A DNA stretch of 64,000 nucleotides from Begonia masoniana (GCA_022432975.1 CM039508.1:42348646-42412645); one strand, 5' to 3'; shown: positions 1 to 28,406, counted from the stretch's first letter. Translations and numbers: made by a program. Notes: generated from the letters alone by a model not told the origin.

Positions 1-1220
1 ATCGGCAGATGAAGTTATGTTGACTCCATCGGCAGATGAAGTTATGTTGACTCCATCGGCAGATGAAGTTATGTTGACTCCATCGGCAGATGAAGTTATG
101 TTGACTCCATCGGCAGATGAAGTTATGTTGACTCCATCGGCAGATGAAGTTATGTTGACTCCATCGGCAGATGAAGTTATGTTGACTCCATCGGCAGATG
201 AAGTTATGTTGACTCCATCGGCAGATGAAGTTATGTTGACTCCATCGGCAGATGAAGTTATGTTGACTCCATCGGCAGATGAAGTTATGTTGACTCCATC
301 GGCAGATGAAGTTATGTTGACTCCATCGGCAGATGAAGTTATGTTGACTCCATCGGCAGATGAAGTTATGTTGACTCCATCGGCAGATGAAGTTATGTTG
401 ACTCCATCGGCAGATGAAGTTATGTTGACTCCATCGGCAGATGAAGTTATGTTGACTCCATCGGCAGATGAAGTTATGTTGACTCCATCGGCAGATGAAG
501 TTATGTTGACTCCATCGGCAGATGAAGTTATGTTGACTCCATCGGCAGATGAAGTTATGTTGACTCCATCGGCAGATGAAGTTATGTTGACTCCATCGGC
601 AGATGAAGTTATGTTGACTCCATCGGCAGATGAAGTTATGTTGACTCCATCGGCAGATGAAGTTATGTTGACTCCATCGGCAGATGAAGTTATGTTGACT
701 CCATCGGCAGATGAAGTTATGTTGACTCCATCGGCAGATGAAGTTATGTTGACTCCATCGGCAGATGAAGTTATGTTGACTCCATCGGCAGATGAAGTTA
801 TGTTGACTCCATCGGCAGATGAAGTTATGTTGACTCCATCGGCAGATGAAGTTATGTTGACTCCATCGGCAGATGAAGTTATGTTGACTCCATCGGCAGA
901 TGAAGTTATGTTGACTCCATCGGCAGATGAAGTTATGTTGACTCCATCGGCAGATGAAGTTATGTTGACTCCATCGGCAGATGAAGTTATGTTGACTCCA
1001 TCGGCAGATGAAGTTATGTTGACTCCATCGGCAGATGAAGTTATGTTGACTCCATCGGCAGATGAAGTTATGTTGACTCCATCGGCAGATGAAGTTATGT
1101 TGACTCCATCGGCAGATGAAGTTATGTTGACTCCATCGGCAGATGAAGTTATGTTGACTCCATCGGCAGATGAAGTTATGTTGACTCCATCGGCAGATGA
1201 AGTTATGTTGACTCCATCGG
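1..1220. repeat. 27-bp tandem array, C variant
   Basis: About 45 head-to-tail copies of a 27-bp unit, without a single substitution, already running at the window edge. The unit carries gactcCatcgg where the arrays at 2821 and 14037 carry gacttCatcgg with T before the CA. The unit reads open in one plus frame as a 9-residue peptide repeat, but this follows from 27 being a multiple of three. A single natural copy of related sequence lies in the F-family LTR (around 14,010-14,060), so the array looks like a looped copy of LTR sequence. The exit at 1220 jumps through the shared word agatga into LTR sequence also found at 5217. Confidence 0.9.
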
Positions 1221-2820
<1,600 letters not shown>

Positions 2821-4605
2821 TGAAGTTATGTTGACTTCATCGGCAGATGAAGTTATGTTGACTTCATCGGCAGATGAAGTTATGTTGACTTCATCGGCAG
2901 ATGAAGTTATGTTGACTTCATCGGCAGATGAAGTTATGTTGACTTCATCGGCAGATGAAGTTATGTTGACTTCATCGGCAGATGAAGTTATGTTGACTTC
3001 ATCGGCAGATGAAGTTATGTTGACTTCATCGGCAGATGAAGTTATGTTGACTTCATCGGCAGATGAAGTTATGTTGACTTCATCGGCAGATGAAGTTATG
3101 TTGACTTCATCGGCAGATGAAGTTATGTTGACTTCATCGGCAGATGAAGTTATGTTGACTTCATCGGCAGATGAAGTTATGTTGACTTCATCGGCAGATG
3201 AAGTTATGTTGACTTCATCGGCAGATGAAGTTATGTTGACTTCATCGGCAGATGAAGTTATGTTGACTTCATCGGCAGATGAAGTTATGTTGACTTCATC
3301 GGCAGATGAAGTTATGTTGACTTCATCGGCAGATGAAGTTATGTTGACTTCATCGGCAGATGAAGTTATGTTGACTTCATCGGCAGATGAAGTTATGTTG
3401 ACTTCATCGGCAGATGAAGTTATGTTGACTTCATCGGCAGATGAAGTTATGTTGACTTCATCGGCAGATGAAGTTATGTTGACTTCATCGGCAGATGAAG
3501 TTATGTTGACTTCATCGGCAGATGAAGTTATGTTGACTTCATCGGCAGATGAAGTTATGTTGACTTCATCGGCAGATGAAGTTATGTTGACTTCATCGGC
3601 AGATGAAGTTATGTTGACTTCATCGGCAGATGAAGTTATGTTGACTTCATCGGCAGATGAAGTTATGTTGACTTCATCGGCAGATGAAGTTATGTTGACT
3701 TCATCGGCAGATGAAGTTATGTTGACTTCATCGGCAGATGAAGTTATGTTGACTTCATCGGCAGATGAAGTTATGTTGACTTCATCGGCAGATGAAGTTA
3801 TGTTGACTTCATCGGCAGATGAAGTTATGTTGACTTCATCGGCAGATGAAGTTATGTTGACTTCATCGGCAGATGAAGTTATGTTGACTTCATCGGCAGA
3901 TGAAGTTATGTTGACTTCATCGGCAGATGAAGTTATGTTGACTTCATCGGCAGATGAAGTTATGTTGACTTCATCGGCAGATGAAGTTATGTTGACTTCA
4001 TCGGCAGATGAAGTTATGTTGACTTCATCGGCAGATGAAGTTATGTTGACTTCATCGGCAGATGAAGTTATGTTGACTTCATCGGCAGATGAAGTTATGT
4101 TGACTTCATCGGCAGATGAAGTTATGTTGACTTCATCGGCAGATGAAGTTATGTTGACTTCATCGGCAGATGAAGTTATGTTGACTTCATCGGCAGATGA
4201 AGTTATGTTGACTTCATCGGCAGATGAAGTTATGTTGACTTCATCGGCAGATGAAGTTATGTTGACTTCATCGGCAGATGAAGTTATGTTGACTTCATCG
4301 GCAGATGAAGTTATGTTGACTTCATCGGCAGATGAAGTTATGTTGACTTCATCGGCAGATGAAGTTATGTTGACTTCATCGGCAGATGAAGTTATGTTGA
4401 CTTCATCGGCAGATGAAGTTATGTTGACTTCATCGGCAGATGAAGTTATGTTGACTTCATCGGCAGATGAAGTTATGTTGACTTCATCGGCAGATGAAGT
4501 TATGTTGACTTCATCGGCAGATGAAGTTATGTTGACTTCATCGGCAGATGAAGTTATGTTGACTTCATCGGCAGATGAAGTTATGTTGACTTCATCGGCA
4601 GATGA
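2821..4605. repeat. 27-bp tandem array, T variant
   Basis: About 66 perfect copies of the 27-bp unit in its T variant. No copy differs from another. The array begins directly after two degenerate LTR copies of the unit and ends at 4605 by running through agatga into gag coding sequence. Its long open frames on both strands are products of the repeat and carry no recognisable domain. Confidence 0.92.
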
Positions 4606-5055
4606 GAACACCAGTTGGATGGAGTCCTCTGATCTGTTATTGCTGAAGGGTGGCTTAGGAAGATAGAGAGCATTTAGGTGCACCAGATAGAAGAAGGAGA
4701 TAAGGTCACGTTAGCACATTTCACTTGGTGGCGAAGGACAACTCTGGTGGGAGCAATGGAGACCACCACCGACGTTTTAGCAATGCCTGGCCCGATTCAA
4801 AGACATTTTCTATGAGAAGTATTTCAACAGCACAGTCCAGACCGCGAAGAAGTTAGAATTTCTGAACCTGAACAGACCGGGTCTGTGGCCGAGTAATAGG
4901 CAGTTCGAGTCCCTGTCCAGGTTTGCTGGGCATTTTGCTCACAAGGACGAGGATAAGGTGTTTAAGTTTGTGCATGGTCTGAAGCCAGAAATTTACCGTC
5001 GGGTTAAATTCTGTGGAATCAAGGGCTTGACCTTCAGTGAGGTTTTGGGAAAAGT
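4606..5055 (+). pseudogene. Ty3/gypsy gag fragment (element F), decayed
   Basis: Conceptual reading across frames gives a retrotransposon Gag core: around 4780-5055 it includes FKDIFYEKYFNSTVQTAKKL, then a segment ending EVLGK. The same order of motifs is seen in the better preserved gag of element B (43,473-44,159, minus strand). Upstream, at 4640-4760, shifted frames still show the KIE...RCTR and DKVTLAHF segments. Gag forms the particle that packages element RNA. There are several frameshifts and stops and no start codon or zinc knuckle, because the frame leaves gag at 5056 and enters LTR sequence. Confidence 0.75.
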
Positions 5056-5423
5056 GATCCACTTCCCAATCCTACAGGGGGATCAGACCAGTAACTGTTA
5101 AGGGGGATTAATCCGCCCCTTAATTGAGATCAGAGGATGTATGCTTTGGGGAATGACTGATCCACTTTCCCATCGTACAGAGGGATCAACAGAGAACGAA
5201 TTTGAATACAACTGAGATGAGAAAGTAGAGACCGCATGTTTAGGGAAATTATTGCTTCATTGATGTCCAATTGATTTTCCGCTGCAAGTTTTAAAATATA
5301 TTTAGTTTTAGAAAAAGTCAAATTTTGGCTGTCGAGTGAAATTTTAAATTTAGCATCAAGACGTCATGGTTCGGTTCAGCGTTATGAGTAGCAAACCGGG
5401 TTCAGATAACTCGGGGCGTTACA
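5056..5423 (+). mobile_element. F-family LTR, 3' part
   Basis: It contains one unit of the LTR hairpin repeat: TTAAGGGG and CCCCTTAA pair at about 5098-5123, followed by the paired gggatc words. The same repeat lies at 13,205-13,520 and 63,510-63,800. After 5266 it jumps to a later part of the LTR (gattttccgctgcaag, also at 15,470-15,487) and ends at 5423 with ggggcgttaca, the usual CA end, three bases before a primer binding site. Confidence 0.7.
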
Positions 5424-5426
5424 AGT

Positions 5427-5438
5427 TGGTATCAGAGC
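5427..5438 (+). promoter_or_regulatory. Primer binding site of element F (tRNA-iMet type)
   Basis: TGGTATCAGAGC is complementary to the 3' end of plant initiator methionine tRNA, the usual primer for minus-strand DNA synthesis in plant LTR retrotransposons. It lies three bases after the LTR end at 5423 and fixes the plus orientation of element F. Confidence 0.85.
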
Positions 5439-9270
<3,832 letters not shown>

Positions 9271-10310
9271 ATGATGATGAGTTGTAACAAGTTACAAGTC
9301 AAGCATGAGTCTACAGACAAGCGGATTTTAAAACTATCTGCTAATGGAATCCTTACGTTTAGAAGTAGAGGTTTGTTTTGCCATAAGAACTTCGGGATGA
9401 GATTCTACGAAGCGCAGTCTTCTAGATTTTCTGTCCACCTGGGAGTTACAAAGAGGTACAAGGATCTTAAACAGCATTACTGTTGGCCAGGCATGAAAAC
9501 ATGTGGAGAATACGTTGGATCGTGTTTGTGTTCAACAGATTAAAAGCCGAGCATCGGAGACCCTCAGAGGAAACATTGAACCTTACCAGTTCTGAATGGA
9601 AAAATGGGAACAAATAACAATAGATTTGGTCGGTGGATACCTAGAACAGCTAAGGGACATGAGCAATTTTTGGGTTATAATCGACCGTCTAACCAAATCT
9701 GCTCATTTTCTGCCAATTAAGGTAACTTACTCAATGGATCAGCTGTTGAATGGTACTATCAGAGCTTGGCGATTGCATGTAGTTCCAAGTTCATAGTTTC
9801 AGACCGGACCCCAGATTTACATCTAAGTTTTGGAAGAGTTTGCACAAGACTATGGGAACAAACTTAGTTTTAGCACAGCCTTTCATCCTCAACTGATGGA
9901 CAATCCGAGAGAACTATCCAAACGTTGGAGGATTCTTCGTGCATGTGTGCTGGAATTTCAAGGTTCTTGGAGTACGTTTAGTACCATGATGACTTCTCTA
10001 TAATAACAGTTTTCAAGCAACAATAGGAATGGCACGTATGAGGCCTTGTATGGACGAAAATGCAGCATCTCCCTTATATTGGGATGAAGTTGGAGAAGCA
10101 CAGTTGCTTGGTCCTGACATGGTGCAACAAACTGTGAAAAGGTGACCTCATCCGACAGAGAATTTTTGCAGCTCATAGTCGCAGAAGAGTTTATGCAGAT
10201 TGCACAGGGCGTAGGAGATTGGCATTTATGATTGGTGATGAAGTTTTTCTTAAGTATCACCATTCAAAGGAGTTGTGAGATTTGGAAAGAGAGGCAAACT
10301 GAATCCTAGA
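9271..10310 (+). pseudogene. Ty3/gypsy integrase (element F), decayed
   Basis: A 90-codon open stretch (9271-9543) carries the integrase H2C2 zinc-binding domain: RFSVHLGVTKRYKDLKQHYC followed by WPGMKT and a CLC remnant. The catalytic core follows at 9596-9796 with WEQITIDLVGG (first aspartate), WVIIDRLTKSAHFLPIK and YSMDQ, then FSTAFHPQ and the YEALYGRKC block (about 10,040-10,065). The C-terminal piece VSPFKGVVRFGKRGKLNPR reaches 10,310. Stops and shifts separate the parts. Integrase inserts the element cDNA into the genome. Confidence 0.8.
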
Positions 10311-10400
10311 TTTTCTGTCCACCTGGGAGTACAAAGATGTACAGAGACCTTAAGCAGACTTATTGGTGGCCAGGAATGAAGCGGAGCGTTGCTGAACATG
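10311..10400 (+). pseudogene. Second copy of the integrase zinc-domain segment
   Basis: It repeats the 9421-9500 segment in diverged form, reading VHLG, then MYRDLKQTYWWPGMK and VAEHV. The jump back occurs at the shared word ctagattt, where the preceding sequence should have continued from LNPR into FIGPF. It then runs into poly-T. It is a separate family member joined out of order. Confidence 0.7.
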
Positions 10401-12660
<2,260 letters not shown>

Positions 12661-14036
12661 TTTGAGGACAACGTATTTAAGGAGGGTTTAATGAGGTTTA
12701 GCCGCCACTTTTCCCTCATTTTCCCTTCTCGTCTCAGCTATAAGCACAACGAGCTACAGACGATTTCCTCTCGACCATCATTCCCAAAACTAGGTGAGTT
12801 TCCATTTATTCTCGAGATTTTAGTGGCTAGATAGCAGAGCTAGTGTAATGCGCGTTTTGTTAATACTGCGCGGGTTGAGTTCGATTTAGTATTGAGCCGA
12901 GAGTGTATGATGATTAAAGATTTCAAACGAGCCCCTTAGGTTTTAGAACGATTAGGATAAGGTTAGTGGTGTCTAAGCGGATTTTGCTTATGACACAGGT
13001 GAGCAGGGGTGCCGAGTAGTTGAAAACCGAAATGGCGATTCAGGAGACAGGTAAGTACAGTGCTTGTGCTTGATACATCACAAAAACGGTAGATGGTGTT
13101 ACTGGATGGTCTGTGTGGTGAGCATCATGTTTTAAAAGATACGAAAATGATTGAAGCCTGTTGGCATGGTAAGGATTGAACGTATTGAAACATTTAGTGA
13201 ATCAGTTTTACTGTTAAGGGAGCTAATCCAACCCTTATGAGACAGCGGATATTTATACTTTGAGAGTTATCCAACTCCCAATTTCCCAAGGGGGTCTGAA
13301 CAGAACTCAGCTTCACTGTTAAGGGAGCTAATCCAACCCTTAATGAGACAGCGGATATTTATACTTTGGGAGAGTTGATCCAACTCCCAATTTCACAGGG
13401 GGGTCTGACCAGAGAATCAGCTTCATGTTAGGAGCTAACCAACCTTATAAGAAGAGGATATTCTACTTTGGGAGAGTTGATCCAACTCCCAATTTCACAG
13501 GGGGATCTGAACGAAACAAGCAGACAACTTGAGAGTGAGAAAGTAGAAATTGCATGATGTTAGGATTTATGTTTCGGCATTCATTCTTTTCTTTCTATCA
13601 TTGCTTTGCTTACTTAGCATTAGGCTAATAGATGAGTTTTGTGATGCGTGCATAATTACACAGTGAATCCTCTGAGTTATTGAGCGGATAGAATGGTTGG
13701 GCGCCCACTCCTGCCACGGACCTGGTGAACTGATGAGGCGATTTAACCGATGTCTGTTGGTGAGAAGGTTTAGTTGACAGGTGAAATTAGAAATGTTAAG
13801 TTCCCATAACAGTAGTGGTTTCAGTACTTTGAACACGTTTTGAGATTTTTGAATAACGGTGATCGGTGAGTTTTAAATGTTATTTTTACTGGATTGATTA
13901 ATGTAGTGGTTGAGTTGTTTCTGAATGGTCTGGAAAAGTAAGTAAATTTCCTTTATATAATTAGTGTTGGTATTTATAGTGCGGGACTATTGAGATGTAC
14001 TCTGTTTCTACCGGTAGATGATGTCTATCGGTAGAT
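12661..14036 (+). mobile_element. F-family LTR, long fragment
   Basis: Homologous to the LTR starting at 62,868: both have aacgtatttaagga, then a tttaatg...tagccgcca block and a cttttccctc-like stretch, then ctaggtgagtttcc / ttaggtaagttttcc. At 13,205-13,520 lie three to four copies of a roughly 100-bp repeat, each with two potential hairpins. The first 100 or so bases of the LTR (TGTAACACCC) are missing. The stretch ends at the 27-bp array. Confidence 0.75.
13205..13520 (+). repeat. Tandem LTR repeat with paired hairpins
   Basis: Three to four copies, about 100 bp each. In the best unit TTAAGGG pairs with CCCTTAA at 13,319-13,343, and gggagagtt pairs with aactccc some 40 bases further on. 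The third copy (about 13,425-13,470) has many single-base losses that break its stems. The same unit occurs at 5085-5200 and three times at 63,510-63,800. Confidence 0.75.
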
Positions 14037-15394
14037 GAAGTTATGTTGACTTCATCGGCAGATGAAGTTATGTTGACTTCATCGGCAGATGAAGTTATGT
14101 TGACTTCATCGGCAGATGAAGTTATGTTGACTTCATCGGCAGATGAAGTTATGTTGACTTCATCGGCAGATGAAGTTATGTTGACTTCATCGGCAGATGA
14201 AGTTATGTTGACTTCATCGGCAGATGAAGTTATGTTGACTTCATCGGCAGATGAAGTTATGTTGACTTCATCGGCAGATGAAGTTATGTTGACTTCATCG
14301 GCAGATGAAGTTATGTTGACTTCATCGGCAGATGAAGTTATGTTGACTTCATCGGCAGATGAAGTTATGTTGACTTCATCGGCAGATGAAGTTATGTTGA
14401 CTTCATCGGCAGATGAAGTTATGTTGACTTCATCGGCAGATGAAGTTATGTTGACTTCATCGGCAGATGAAGTTATGTTGACTTCATCGGCAGATGAAGT
14501 TATGTTGACTTCATCGGCAGATGAAGTTATGTTGACTTCATCGGCAGATGAAGTTATGTTGACTTCATCGGCAGATGAAGTTATGTTGACTTCATCGGCA
14601 GATGAAGTTATGTTGACTTCATCGGCAGATGAAGTTATGTTGACTTCATCGGCAGATGAAGTTATGTTGACTTCATCGGCAGATGAAGTTATGTTGACTT
14701 CATCGGCAGATGAAGTTATGTTGACTTCATCGGCAGATGAAGTTATGTTGACTTCATCGGCAGATGAAGTTATGTTGACTTCATCGGCAGATGAAGTTAT
14801 GTTGACTTCATCGGCAGATGAAGTTATGTTGACTTCATCGGCAGATGAAGTTATGTTGACTTCATCGGCAGATGAAGTTATGTTGACTTCATCGGCAGAT
14901 GAAGTTATGTTGACTTCATCGGCAGATGAAGTTATGTTGACTTCATCGGCAGATGAAGTTATGTTGACTTCATCGGCAGATGAAGTTATGTTGACTTCAT
15001 CGGCAGATGAAGTTATGTTGACTTCATCGGCAGATGAAGTTATGTTGACTTCATCGGCAGATGAAGTTATGTTGACTTCATCGGCAGATGAAGTTATGTT
15101 GACTTCATCGGCAGATGAAGTTATGTTGACTTCATCGGCAGATGAAGTTATGTTGACTTCATCGGCAGATGAAGTTATGTTGACTTCATCGGCAGATGAA
15201 GTTATGTTGACTTCATCGGCAGATGAAGTTATGTTGACTTCATCGGCAGATGAAGTTATGTTGACTTCATCGGCAGATGAAGTTATGTTGACTTCATCGG
15301 CAGATGAAGTTATGTTGACTTCATCGGCAGATGAAGTTATGTTGACTTCATCGGCAGATGAAGTTATGTTGACTTCATCGGCAGATGAAGTTAT
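14037..15394. repeat. 27-bp tandem array, T variant (second locus)
   Basis: About 50 perfect copies of the unit seen at 2821-4605, entered from the same two degenerate LTR copies. It exits at 15,394 after gaagttatgtt into ctcttggtcg, LTR sequence not seen elsewhere in the window. There is no variation between copies. Confidence 0.92.
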
Positions 15395-21278
<5,884 letters not shown>

Positions 21279-21964
21279 GTATTTAATACACTAAAACAGC
21301 AGACAACAGAAATATACAACAGAACATAATGAGAGACAAAGTACTCGCACTTAACTCTACTTTCTCGAACCGATAAACGGCCAGACATAAGAAGACCCAG
21401 TATCTCAGGGATGTAGGGCAAACCTAAGGATATGAAATTACCTAGTTTGCTGTTAGAGTGATGTTCGGATGTCCGATAATACACAAACCTTCGCTGGGGA
21501 AACAGGAGAATGAGAGTCTTTTGGAAAGGTTGAATCGCCTGGAGGAGAGAAAACAGAGGGGTAATGGAAGGAAGCAGAGAGAGAAGTGAGGTTTTCATCG
21601 TTAGAGGGAGAGGAGAAAATAGCATGACTTTTCAACAAGTTGCCAGTGTCGATGGCCAATTGGTTCCTTCCCACCAACCTTAATTCTTACCTAAACAGCC
21701 CCTCCATTTGATTTTTAGCTAAATTTCTATTTAGTTCTTCTAATCGGTTTTTACAATCCATCATTAATTGAACACGTCGACAAATTCATTATAAATAGTC
21801 ATTGTATTAATATCGGAGTAATTCCGCTAATAGCCGGGGAATAAATAATAGGCATAAATGCCGAGGTTTACATCGGTTCGGACAAGTGAAACTATTATGC
21901 TTGTACTACTGACAAATACCACATGACATCTTGAGTTCCGCTACTAGCTGCCAAACTTGACGGC
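21279..21964. other. Non-repetitive stretch, possible minus-strand first exon
   Basis: No firm gene. On the minus strand an open stretch from about 21,625 reads MLFSPLPLTMKTSLLSLLPS and continues to about 21,445, where an actag|gtaatttc word could be a splice donor. The peptide is rich in leucine, serine and proline like an organelle-targeting leader, but I cannot match it to a family. The remaining sequence to 21,964 is AT-rich and without recognised features. Confidence 0.2.
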
Positions 21965-24855
21965 TCATTGACATCTCACACACTTGTCTTTTTCAGCTAC
22001 CAGGTTGGCGATATCTTTTAGGCGGGGAGAGTTCCCCACTACCTGGCGATCTGGCCACATTAATTGGCCGTTCACGGGTTGAAATAGATGACGACATTGC
22101 AGAAAAGTCTCAGGTGTGATAGTATGGGCCGTAAATTTGGTTGCACTCTTAAGAAAAATATACAGGAAATGGTATGGCACACGAATTCCAGTCAACGTTC
22201 CCCTTATGCATTGCCACACCACGTTTTCCTGTCGACCAAGAAGGGTTCGTGTCGTTGCTCACCTGAAATCGTGAACCTCCCCCAAGCGTAGAGCTCCAAT
22301 TTTCAGCTGCATCTACTAGCTTCTCAAGCTTTCTATATATTTGGGACACAAGAGGGTCGTTAATTGGGCCATCTTCTCAAATTTTTTAACGATGCGAGTT
22401 ACATCATGTATGTCGGATTGTCTCAAAATGGTTGAGGGATCGTTGTGTCCCTATGCAGGCATATAAGGCCTTGATGACTCGCACAAATTGTTTAAGCCAA
22501 TATCACACTTAGGAATCTGAGAGAAGGATGACTAGCCCCAATACTAAGCACTTCTACTCGAGCCAATCAGTGGGAAGACGGGGGCTAGATCATGGTAATT
22601 TTTTCATTTCTTAATTGAAATGAGCTCTTTGGGTGCCCTAGTTGCCTTCCACATGGTTTCTCTATATGCTTTCATCCGAAACAGCCCTTTAAAGTTTGCG
22701 TACATGTGCCGGAGGCAGAAGCGGTGTTCGGCTTCCTTAAATTCCTCATCCACAGCATTCCTCAATCCCTGATATTAAAAACAAAACAAGTTAGTTACCA
22801 CCACCTTAATTACACCACAACTAATTTAATTAAACAAACCATAATTTTGTCGATCCGAACAATCGTCCATCCGGCTCTATCTCCAGTGTACAGGTCTGCC
22901 TTCAAATGTTTCAAAAACCACGTCCATGTTTCTTTGGTCTCTTTTTTGACGTTGGCAATAGCAACGAGATATTCGCCATAGTTTTGTCCACTACTAAACG
23001 GCTGTGAGGATTATCGGGACACGAGCCCTTAAGGTGACAGTCATCCAAACAGATAATTGGGCGACCAAACTGCATCAAACCCACCTTGCAAGCGGCCAAG
23101 CATATATACACTCTTTGGGACACTAATGTGCTCCTCGTATCATAAGTATGCACTTCGAAAGTGCTCCTCAGATTTATTCAATGTATTTTTTCTTTGTACG
23201 ACCATACTAACTTGTATTGTTCATCTCCCTTGTCTTCGTTAACTTTGAGAGCTAAGCTTCTTGCTCTTCTGGCAAGAATAGGTGTAATGTGAGTTCTATG
23301 ATCCATCCTCACTGTCTCCACAATGGAAGATAGGTCCCACCTAGGGGGACTTTTAACCAAGTTCAGATAAAGGTCCACTCATTTTGCACTAACGTGTCTA
23401 TTTTCAATTATCATTGCACAACTGTGAGTATTGATCAAAGACTTTATTTGATAGGTCTGCTCATCTTGCTTCTGCAAGGCATGCAAACGCCACTCACACC
23501 CTTCTGAACACTTGGCCTTCCATCGGCTCTTTTCACTTTTAGTGAATACTTTCCCTAATCCATGCTTTATAGAATAATCTTTTATTTCGTCTTTCAGATC
23601 TTTTATTAAAATATCATATTCTCTAGTCACAAAAAAATTCCATATGAATTTCTTCCCTTACTGAACGCTTTCAATCTCATCATCGTCCGAGATAACCATT
23701 GTTCGAAGTTGATCGGCAGAAGTTTAGATGTGAACACACAGAATGTGTTCATTTTCACTGCCCAACCCCGGAGCATTGCCCAATCGACTAGTTCAGCAGG
23801 TCCTCGGAGGCCCCGGACTGCACCAACCATCGCCCGGCCCAAACTCATGAACTTCTCCTTCCTGGCAAGAATTTTTATATGTCTTCCTCACCACTTGAAC
23901 CCAGGACCTCAGGGCTTAAATACCATGGGCTACAAGTGGTAGTACCACTTGGGCTAGTAAGGAGAAGTTCATGAGTTTGGGCCGGGCCAATGGCGGTGCA
24001 TCCGCGGGCTCCGAGCCTTGTTGAACCAAGTCGATGGCGGTGCGTCCGCTGGTTGGGCTATGGCGGGGGTCTTTACAAAAAAAGCACCTTTTTTGTAAGA
24101 GATCCCAGCCTCACACGGGCTCGGAGCCCGCGGACGCAAATCGACCATCGGCCGACCTTCAATCATGAACTTTCTTCTAGCAAGGAGTTTTCCCCAGTGA
24201 TTCGACCCAGGCCTCCAGGACATTGCCAAAAGGTGCACTCTTTGGTACACTTGAGCTGCGCCGTTTTATAAAGACCCCCTGATGTGCCAAGCCGCGGCCG
24301 CAAATGCCATCAGCCCTACCCAATTATGACTCTCCTTACCAGGAAAAGAGTTCATGAAATTGGGCTGGGACGATGGTGGTGTGTCCGCGGGCTCCGAGCC
24401 CGCGGACGCACTGCCATCAGCCCTACCCAAACTTATGAACTTCTCCTTCCTAGCAAGGAGTTTTCCCCAGTGATTCGAACCCAGGCCTCCAGGCAACATA
24501 TGCCAAAGGTTCACATCTTTGGTACCACTTGAGCTGCGCCTTTTTTATAAAGACCCCCTGATGTAGCCCAGCCCGCGGACGCACTGCCATCAGCCCTACC
24601 CAAACTTATGAACTTCTCCTTACCAGGAAAGAGAAGTTCATGAAATTGGGCTGGGCCGATGGTGGTGTGTCCGCGGGCTCCGAGCCCTGCTGAACCCAGT
24701 CAATGGCGGTGCGTTCGCGGGCTAGGCTACGGTAGGGGGTCTTTACATGAGCCATCATCACCATATGCAGGAGTCTCGTCCGAATACCATTTTATTTCGG
24801 CATCACTATCTACTTCCTCGTCTAATTCAAACCATTTATTTGGATCAGAATCCAT
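21965..24855 (-). pseudogene. MULE (MuDR-type) transposase, decayed and interrupted
   Basis: Read on the minus strand from 24,855: an acidic N-terminus (MDSDPNKWFELDEEVDSDAE, 24,745-24,855); after a SINE-like block, the N-terminal domain with LKDEIKDYSIKHG, KAKCSEGCEWRLHA and a HSC end (23,379-23,640); then LARRARSLALKVNE (about 23,240) and the MULE core CLDDCHLKG (about 23,020-23,050) with KETWTWFLKHLKADL (about 22,900-22,950). After a probable small intron come GLRNAVDEEFKEAEHRFC and RHMYANF (about 22,690-22,770). The tail shows a degraded SWIM region, then PVNGQLMWP and PGS-K (21,985-22,110). It would catalyse cut-and-paste transposition. Frameshifts, stops and the 1-kb insertion inactivate it. 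No terminal inverted repeats recognised. Confidence 0.8.
23740..24745. mobile_element. Cluster of inverted tRNA-SINE-like fold-backs inside the MULE gene
   Basis: Several units share B-box-like ttcgaaccc and A-box-like accacttgagctgcgc (minus-strand sense) and GC-rich ends around ccgcgggctccgagcc. Units are arranged head to head: ccggcccaaactcatgaact... at 23,834-23,860 is perfectly repeated in inverse at 23,959-23,985 (27 bp), and shorter inverted pairs flank accagga at about 24,330 and 24,625. The block splits the MULE N-terminal exon from the next coding part. It looks like nested or dimeric insertion of a tRNA-derived SINE. Confidence 0.6.
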
Positions 24856-25226
24856 CGTCCTTGCTAAAACAGAGACAATTCGTCTGCGCAAAGAAAAATT
24901 TTGTGAGAAATTTCAGAGAATAGATAGTTGAGCTCCTTAAATAATAACGGAGTTCGGCCCCCCGATATATAGATGCGGCCTTGCATCTTGTAAAATTATT
25001 AATGCGGAGGCAACGAATTGGATGCGACCCCCCGAGATCCCATCCACATATCAATTATTGATTTGTGGATGGGATATCGGGAGGCCATGAATCTGATATG
25101 GCACCTCATGGCCCATCCACAGATCAATTATTGATCTGTGGATAGGATATCGAGGGGCCGTGAATCTGATATGGCCCCCCGTGTCCCATCCACAGATCAA
25201 TTATTGATTGTGGATATGGGGTGTGT
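24856..25226. repeat. About 77-bp repeats containing palindromes
   Basis: Three copies of a unit centred on catccacagatcaattattg followed by its inverted half (25,039, 25,111 and 25,188), spaced about 72-77 bp and separated by gatatcgggaggcc-like GC-rich words. Each copy can fold on itself around aattatt. It lies upstream of the MULE start (minus strand) and could be part of that element's end. The first 180 bp are otherwise featureless. Confidence 0.6.

Positions 25227-28406
<3,180 letters not shown>

Noticed and set aside
24284..24532. Short frames in the SINE-like cluster
   Set aside because: They arise from inverted GC-rich repeats and match nothing.
24430..24540. True tRNA gene
   Set aside because: A- and B-box-like words are present, but no cloverleaf with acceptor stem and anticodon arm can be drawn; a tRNA-derived SINE explains it better.
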